In this document: positions 30,318-34,992 of the stretch, in pieces
How positions within the stretch are numbered: the stretch's first letter is position 1
How the letters are laid out: each line of letters begins with the position of its first letter
Assembly (NCBI GenBank): GCA_943329845.2
Contig: CALQFM020000044.1
Span: forward strand, 1-34,992
DNA length: 34,992 nucleotides
Origin: Candidatus Kuenenia stuttgartensis
GTDB taxonomy: Bacteria; Pseudomonadota; Alphaproteobacteria; SMXS01
Direction: 5' to 3'
Program-made: the position numbers and the translations under genes
The notes under the pieces: generated by a model
The model's database searches: none
What the model saw: the letters and a program-made list of their open reading frames with translations, nothing else
Told to the model about the DNA's origin: nothing

Positions 30318-31391
30318 ATGCGCATTGCACCAGGCGGCACGATCGGCATCCTCGGGGGTGGCCAGCTGGGCCGCATGCTGGCGCAGGCGGCAAAGAAGCT
30401 GGGCTACCGCACGGTCATCTTCACGCCCGAGGAGGACAGCCCCGCCTCGCAGGTGGCCGACGAGACCATCGTCGCGCCCTACAAGCGCGAGGAGGCACTG
30501 AAGGCGTTCGCCGACAAGGTGGACGTGATGACCTACGAATTCGAGAACATCCCGCAGCAGACCGTGCTGTTCGCCAGCAAGGACAAGCCGGTGCAGCCAT
30601 CGCTGCGGGCGCTGAAGACCTCGCAGAACCGGCTGGACGAGAAGACCTACCTCAACAGGATCGGCGTGCCGACCACGCCCTTCGCCGCCGTCCAGCTGCT
30701 CGACGACCTGGTTGGCGAGGCGCCGGTGCTGGGCTTCCCCTGCGTGCTGAAGACCCAGCGCGGCGGCTATGACGGCAAGGGCCAGGTGCTGATCCGCGAG
30801 CGCAGGGACATGGGCAGGGCCTATGCCCAGATGCTCGGCCAGTCCTGCATCATCGAGGCGTTCGTCGAGTTCACCCGCGAGCTGTCGATCATCTGCGTGC
30901 GCGGCCAGTCGGGCGCTATCCAGTTCTATCCGGTGGTCGAGAACGAGCACCGCAACCACATCCTGTTCCGCACCACCGCGCCGGCGCTGATTTCCGACCG
31001 GCTGGAACAGCGGGCCCAGACCATCGCCACCAAGATCGCCGAAGGCCTGGACTATATCGGCGTGCTGACCGTGGAGCTGTTCGAGACCGTCGATGGCGGC
31101 CTGCTGGTCAACGAGACCGCGCCCCGGGTGCACAATTCCGGCCACTGGACCATCGAAGGCGCCAAGACCAGCCAGTTCGAGAACCACATCCGCGCGATCT
31201 GCGGCCTGCCGCTCGGCCCGACCACCCAGACCCACCGGGCGGTGATGACCAACCTGATCGGCGACGACATCGAGCAGGTTGCCGACTGGCAGGCGATGCC
31301 CAGCACCTATGTGCACCTATACGGCAAGGCGGAAGCCCGCCCCGGCCGGAAGATGGGCCACGTCACCCAGATTTTTCCGCTGGACGACTGA
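30318..31391 (+). CDS. purK: N5-carboxyaminoimidazole ribonucleotide synthase
   Basis: ATP-grasp ligase that makes N5-CAIR from AIR, bicarbonate and ATP, supplying PurE. 357 residues is normal. The N-terminal Rossmann-like domain has TIGILGGGQLGRMLAQAAKK. The ATP-grasp core has FPCVLKTQRGGYDGKGQVLI, then ELSIICVRG, and the metal-binding VNETAPRVHNSGHWTIEG. Eight bases after purE. Confidence 0.97.
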   Translation: MRIAPGGTIGILGGGQLGRMLAQAAKKLGYRTVIFTPEEDSPASQVADETIVAPYKREEALKAFADKVDVMTYEFENIPQQTVLFASKDKPVQPSLRALKTSQNRLDEKTYLNRIGVPTTPFAAVQLLDDLVGEAPVLGFPCVLKTQRGGYDGKGQVLIRERRDMGRAYAQMLGQSCIIEAFVEFTRELSIICVRGQSGAIQFYPVVENEHRNHILFRTTAPALISDRLEQRAQTIATKIAEGLDYIGVLTVELFETVDGGLLVNETAPRVHNSGHWTIEGAKTSQFENHIRAICGLPLGPTTQTHRAVMTNLIGDDIEQVADWQAMPSTYVHLYGKAEARPGRKMGHVTQIFPLDD

Positions 31392-31677
31392 CGTCCGGGT
31401 TTCCCTTCGCCGTCCGAGTGCGCTCCAACGCCCGTGCGGGGCGGTCATCGGGACGGCGCCGCGCGACGTTGGCTCCGGGCGCTCTACCGTTGGTGCAAAG
31501 GCCAACCTTAAACTAACATGAAACTCGGACGGCCTTGCGGGAGCCGGTCAGCCTTGCTGCCCTGCATAGCAATCGTCCTTGGGGAAGGCCTCGACGTCGA
31601 TGCCCTGAGTGAGCCGGGCGTTGCGCCCCGGCCCGGAGGGGGCGGCAACGGATCCAGCCCGCAGAATGGAGAGATGA
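31392..31677. other. Intergenic region before the P450 gene
   Basis: 286 bases with no convincing gene. A stem-loop at 31619-31650 (CGTTGCGCCCC paired with GGGGGC and GCAACG, with one bulged base) lies 28 bases before the P450 start and could affect translation. GCCGTCCGAG (31409-31418) recurs inverted at 31524-31533, but the distance makes pairing doubtful. No clear promoter is seen. Confidence 0.4.
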
Positions 31678-32916
31678 ATGGCCCTGCAAGATCACGGTCT
31701 CGCGCCCAAGCCTGCTTATGTACCCGACGACAGGGTCGTCGACATCGACATGTACAACCCGGCAAACGTCTCGGCGGACTTCCATGTCGCGTGGAAGACC
31801 ATCCAGGACGAGGCCCGGTACAATGTCATGTGGACACCGCGGAACGGTGGCCACTGGATCGCGCTGCGCGGCGACTCCCTGACCGCGGCGCTCAACGACT
31901 ACGAGACGTTTTCCAACCGGATCATCCTGGTGCCCCGATCGATCGGCGAGCTGCACAACATGCTGCCCACCACGCTCGATCCGCCCGAGCATCGTGCATA
32001 CCGGAATGTGATCAACCCCGGCTTCGTTCCAAGCCGGATGCGCAGCCTGGAAGCGACGATCCGGTCGATCTCGGTCGAGCTGATCGAGGGGGTGCGCACG
32101 TCCGGCTCATGCGATCTCATCACCGCCTATGCCGAACAGTTCCCGGTGCGCGTTTTCCTCGCCATGGTCGACCTGCCGCTCACCGATGCGAAAAAGCTGA
32201 AGCGCCTGTCGGACCAACTCGTGCGCCCGGACGGGTCCATGACCTATGAGGAAATAAGGCAGGCGTTCAGCGACTACGCCGGACCCTATATCGAGGCGCG
32301 CCGGGCCAACCCCGGCGACGACTTTTTCAGCGAAATCGTCAATGCCAAGGTCGCAGGCCGCGCGCTGACCTTCGATGAATGCATCAATTTCATCACCCAG
32401 ATCCTGATTGCCGGCCTCGACACCGTGGTCAATTTCATGGGCTACCTGTTCCTGTACCTTGCACGCAACCCGGAGGACCGGCGGCGCCTCGCGGCGGACC
32501 ATTCGCTGATCCCCGCGGCGGTCGAGGAACTGGTGCGGCGCTATGGGCTGGTCACCATCGGCCGGCTCGTCACCCGCGACGTCGACTTTCACGGCGTCAC
32601 CCTGAAGAAGGATGACATGATCGTCCTGCCGACCCAGTTGCACGGCCTCGATGAGCGGGAAAACGCCGACCCCATGACGGTCGATTTCGCCCGGCCGCCC
32701 TACAAGCATTCAGGCTTCGGCAAGGGTCCGCACCATTGCGTGGGGGCGCCGCTGGCGCGGGTCGAAATACGCGTCACTCTCGAGGAGTGGCTGTCGCGCA
32801 TCCCCGAATTCAGCGTCGCGCCGGACGCGGTGATCGAATGCATGGGCGGCATCGTCGGGTGCGTTCGCGAGCTGCCGCTGGTGTGGGACCCTGCGACGAC
32901 CCGCGTGCCGGCGTGA
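31678..32916 (+). CDS. Cytochrome P450, CYP101 (P450cam)-like
   Basis: Soluble class I bacterial P450, 412 residues, collinear with P450cam at an offset of three residues. Matches include VDIDMYNPANVSA, NGGHWIA, LDPPEHR, RPDGSMTYEE, the I-helix AGLDTVVNFMGYLF with the acid-alcohol pair D248-T249 (P450cam D251-T252), FHGVTLKKDD, GLDERENADPM, the heme loop FGKGPHHCVGAPLA with C354, and the C-terminal LPLVWDPATT. The camphor-binding Tyr96 is His93 here and Phe87 is Leu84, so the substrate is probably not camphor. No ferredoxin or reductase gene is in the window. GGAGAG precedes the ATG. It sits between purK and gmd and may be an acquired gene. Confidence 0.95.
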   Translation: MALQDHGLAPKPAYVPDDRVVDIDMYNPANVSADFHVAWKTIQDEARYNVMWTPRNGGHWIALRGDSLTAALNDYETFSNRIILVPRSIGELHNMLPTTLDPPEHRAYRNVINPGFVPSRMRSLEATIRSISVELIEGVRTSGSCDLITAYAEQFPVRVFLAMVDLPLTDAKKLKRLSDQLVRPDGSMTYEEIRQAFSDYAGPYIEARRANPGDDFFSEIVNAKVAGRALTFDECINFITQILIAGLDTVVNFMGYLFLYLARNPEDRRRLAADHSLIPAAVEELVRRYGLVTIGRLVTRDVDFHGVTLKKDDMIVLPTQLHGLDERENADPMTVDFARPPYKHSGFGKGPHHCVGAPLARVEIRVTLEEWLSRIPEFSVAPDAVIECMGGIVGCVRELPLVWDPATTRVPA

Positions 32917-32984
32917 CCGCGCGCCTGACTGGGAAGACCACGCGCAGCGGCGACCAGCAATGATCGGCTGAAAGAACCCGTCTG

Positions 32985-34088
32985 ATGAAAAGAGCCCTGA
33001 TCACCGGCGTTACCGGCCAGGACGGCGCCTATCTGACCGAGCTGCTGCTCGCCAAGGGCTACGAGGTGCACGGCGTGAAGCGCCGCTCTTCCTCCTTCAA
33101 CACGGGCCGCATCGACCACCTCTATCAGGACCCGCACGAGGATGATCAGCGGCTGTTCCTGCACTATGGCGACATGACCGATGCGACCAACCTGATCCGC
33201 ATCGTGCAGGAGACACAGCCGGACGAGATCTACAACCTGGCGGCGCAGAGCCATGTCCAGGTCAGCTTCGAGACGGCGGAGTACACGGGGAACGCCGATG
33301 CCCTTGGCACCTTGCGCCTGCTCGAAGCGATCAGGCTGCTGGGCATGACCGGGCGCACCCGGTTCTACCAGGCGGCGACGTCCGAGCTATATGGCAAGGC
33401 CAGGGAGATTCCCCAGTCGGAAACGACGCCGTTTCATCCGCGCTCTCCCTATGCCGTCGCCAAGCTCTATGCCTACTGGATCGCGGTAAACTACCGCGAG
33501 GCATATGGCATACACGCCTCGAACGGCATCCTTTTCAACCACGAAAGCCCCATTCGCGGCGAGACCTTCGTCACCCGCAAGATCACCCGCGCCGTCGCCG
33601 CCATCCATCACGGCCTCCAGGACCGGGTATATCTGGGCAACCTGGCCGCGGCGCGGGATTGGGGGCATGCGCGAGACTATGTCGAGGGCATATGGCGCAT
33701 CGTCCAGCATCCCACGCCCGACGACTTCGTGCTGGCCACGGGCAAGGCCCGCACGGTCAGGGAATTCGTCGAGCGGGCCTTCGCCGAGGTCGGCACCGAT
33801 ATCGTCTGGCGCGGCGAGGGTGTCGAGGAGACCGGCGTCGACCGCAAATCGGGCCGCACGCTGGTTGAGGTCGATCCGAGGTATTTCCGGCCGACGGAGG
33901 TGAACATGTTGGTCGGCGATCCAGCCAAGGCCCGGCGTGAGCTGGGATGGACGGCGACCACGAGCTTCGAGGACCTCGTCCGCGAGATGGTCGCGGAAGA
34001 TCTGCGGTCGGTCGTCGATGAGGCGCGCCATCGCCGCCTCGACGAGGATCGTGTCGGCGTGGCCGGAGGCGCCCGATCTCCGCGCTGA
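32985..34088 (+). CDS. gmd: GDP-mannose 4,6-dehydratase
   Basis: Short-chain dehydrogenase that converts GDP-mannose to GDP-4-keto-6-deoxymannose, the first step to GDP-fucose, GDP-rhamnose and related sugars for surface polysaccharides. 367 residues. The NADP motif is [20 protein letters not shown], then [20 protein letters not shown]. The catalytic Tyr-Lys pair is in [12 protein letters not shown] and the Thr in [24 protein letters not shown] and the [13 protein letters not shown] segment are typical. The last ~20 residues (basic, ending GGARSPR) extend past the usual end. It starts a polysaccharide-type segment at the right edge. Confidence 0.97.
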   Translation: MKRALITGVTGQDGAYLTELLLAKGYEVHGVKRRSSSFNTGRIDHLYQDPHEDDQRLFLHYGDMTDATNLIRIVQETQPDEIYNLAAQSHVQVSFETAEYTGNADALGTLRLLEAIRLLGMTGRTRFYQAATSELYGKAREIPQSETTPFHPRSPYAVAKLYAYWIAVNYREAYGIHASNGILFNHESPIRGETFVTRKITRAVAAIHHGLQDRVYLGNLAAARDWGHARDYVEGIWRIVQHPTPDDFVLATGKARTVREFVERAFAEVGTDIVWRGEGVEETGVDRKSGRTLVEVDPRYFRPTEVNMLVGDPAKARRELGWTATTSFEDLVREMVAEDLRSVVDEARHRRLDEDRVGVAGGARSPR

Positions 34089-34177
34089 CGGCCGGCGGAT
34101 AACAACGCTGCCGCCCGCTGCCGCAATATCTTCGCCGGCACCGGTGCCTGACCTATAAGGTTTGTCGAAAGGCAACA

Positions 34178-34966
34178 ATGCCCGGGAACCGGCGCTTGAA
34201 AACCGTCATGACGACATTCGGGAGCAACGAGCAATACGTTCCCTATTGCGTTGACGCCTTGGCCCATTTCTGGCCGGAGATGACCGATCTCCTTGTCTTC
34301 AGCGATCACGGGAGTTTTTCTTACGCCCGAAAGATCATCTCCAAGGAAAGCAGATGGGTGCCCATGGTGCTCGAATGCCTGACGATGGCGATCGAGCAGA
34401 ACTTGTTGAACACCGAGGATTTCATTGTCCTGTTGCTGGAAGACCATATTCCGCATGATCGAATTCCAAATGACGTGATCGTTGCTTTATCCGACAAGCT
34501 ATTTGACCTCGAAAAAACCTATCTGAATCTTGCAGGTCATGGCCCGGCGGAGGTTGTTTCCCGCCGTGACGGTGTTTCGCTCCATCGCATGGACTACCAA
34601 TGGTTCAGTTCGCTGCATCCTGCAATCTGGTCCGTGCGGCATCTGCTGGACACTTTGGCGTTCGCATCGGAGCAAGATCTGCTCGGCCCATGGGAGTTTG
34701 AAACCGTCCGTCTGGCGCGGACGCACCATTACACAACGGGCACCAAGGTGTGGCCGTCGCCGTTCAGCGGGTTTCTGATCGGCGGCCGGGTCAACAGGCG
34801 GGCGCTCGCCACCTTGACGGCAAGCGCCGTCCGGCCGCTCCGGCGGAAGCTGATCAGGCAGCTGTTGCGTGAGTTGCCGGCGCGGATCTGGCGCCGGGTC
34901 CGCAGCCGGTTTCGTGCCCCGCGCAGCAAGGCCGGGCCACCTGGAGCGAAGACCACCGCGACCTAA
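34178..34966 (+). CDS. Unrecognised protein, possibly glycosyltransferase-related
   Basis: A 262-residue protein I cannot assign firmly. The N-terminal half has alternating strands and helices (RLKTVMTTFGSNEQYVPYCV; MTDLLVFSDHG) and an acidic strand end, FIVLLLEDHIPHDRIP, where a GT-A-type glycosyltransferase would have its metal-binding acidic motif. The C-terminal ~70 residues are strongly basic (RRKLIRQLLRELPARIWRRV), suggesting membrane association. The first two thirds use visibly more A/T than neighbouring genes, as often seen in acquired polysaccharide genes. Its place 89 bases after gmd supports a sugar-related role, but this is inference. An internal ATG at 34208 is an alternative start. 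Confidence 0.6.
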   Translation: MPGNRRLKTVMTTFGSNEQYVPYCVDALAHFWPEMTDLLVFSDHGSFSYARKIISKESRWVPMVLECLTMAIEQNLLNTEDFIVLLLEDHIPHDRIPNDVIVALSDKLFDLEKTYLNLAGHGPAEVVSRRDGVSLHRMDYQWFSSLHPAIWSVRHLLDTLAFASEQDLLGPWEFETVRLARTHHYTTGTKVWPSPFSGFLIGGRVNRRALATLTASAVRPLRRKLIRQLLRELPARIWRRVRSRFRAPRSKAGPPGAKTTAT

Positions 34967-34992
34967 GGCTTCATCCGGCTTTCGCCCGGGTA

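Noticed and set aside
31409-31533. Ten-base inverted repeat GCCGTCCGAG / CTCGGACGGC as a regulatory structure
   Set aside because: The arms are over 100 bases apart with nothing linking them; likely chance in GC-rich DNA.

Overview
The window is high-GC chromosomal DNA from an alphaproteobacterium. The main evidence is a set of lineage-typical genes: the DUF3576 lipoprotein, the DUF1192 and DUF465 small proteins, a DUF1013/TrcR-type regulator, and the neighbour order parA-parB / holA-lptE-leuS, which is usual near the replication origin in this class. A perfect CtrA-type box (TTAA-N7-TTAA) agrees with this. The gene mix fits a Rhodospirillales-like lineage best, but I cannot fix the order from sequence alone. 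Almost all of the window is core genome. The less conserved parts are a P450cam-like cytochrome P450 and a GDP-mannose/polysaccharide segment at the right end.

Layout. 1-6.7 kb: chromosome partitioning (parA, cut by the window edge, and parB), then on the minus strand DUF3576 lipoprotein - leuS - lptE - holA. 6.7-8.2 kb: a long leader with a DnaA-box match, then an outer-membrane beta-barrel protein. 8.2-11.3 kb: ThiE/TenI-like protein, YggS-type PLP protein, L,D-transpeptidase and ribA. 11.3-12.8 kb: an OmpR-type response regulator tightly coupled to a metallo-beta-lactamase-fold hydrolase. 13-14.6 kb: a hypothetical protein, exonuclease III and a truncated GNAT. 15-20.5 kb: aminotransferase - ftsK, transglutaminase, lolA. 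20.5-23.9 kb: a nitrogen cluster with two ammonium transporters and a PII protein, both transcription units preceded by matching sigma-54-like elements. 24-29.5 kb: UbiH-type hydroxylase, GNAT, DUF1192, quinone oxidoreductase, TrcR, a DUF465 gene with an internal amber codon, ubiX without a canonical start codon, and a TIGR02444-type protein. 29.5-31.4 kb: DUF465, purE, purK. 31.7-35 kb: P450, gmd and an unrecognised protein.

How the genes fit together. ParAB, FtsK and TrcR concern chromosome segregation and the cell cycle. LptE, LolA, the beta-barrel protein, the L,D-transpeptidase and Gmd concern the envelope. GlnK and the two Amt proteins form an ammonium uptake module whose promoters suggest NtrC/RpoN control. 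UbiX and the UbiH-type enzyme belong to ubiquinone synthesis, PurE/PurK to purine synthesis.

The most interesting non-coding object is a compact candidate small RNA on the minus strand at about 25816-25899. It has a perfect 12-bp stem whose loop carries a CCCCUCCC anti-Shine-Dalgarno-like motif, then an intrinsic terminator with seven T, and a perfect CtrA box about 25 bp upstream. Three genes (parA, the first DUF465 gene, ubiX) each differ at one base from what their family would predict at a critical position. These could be real or could be sequence errors, so they should be checked before biological weight is put on them.
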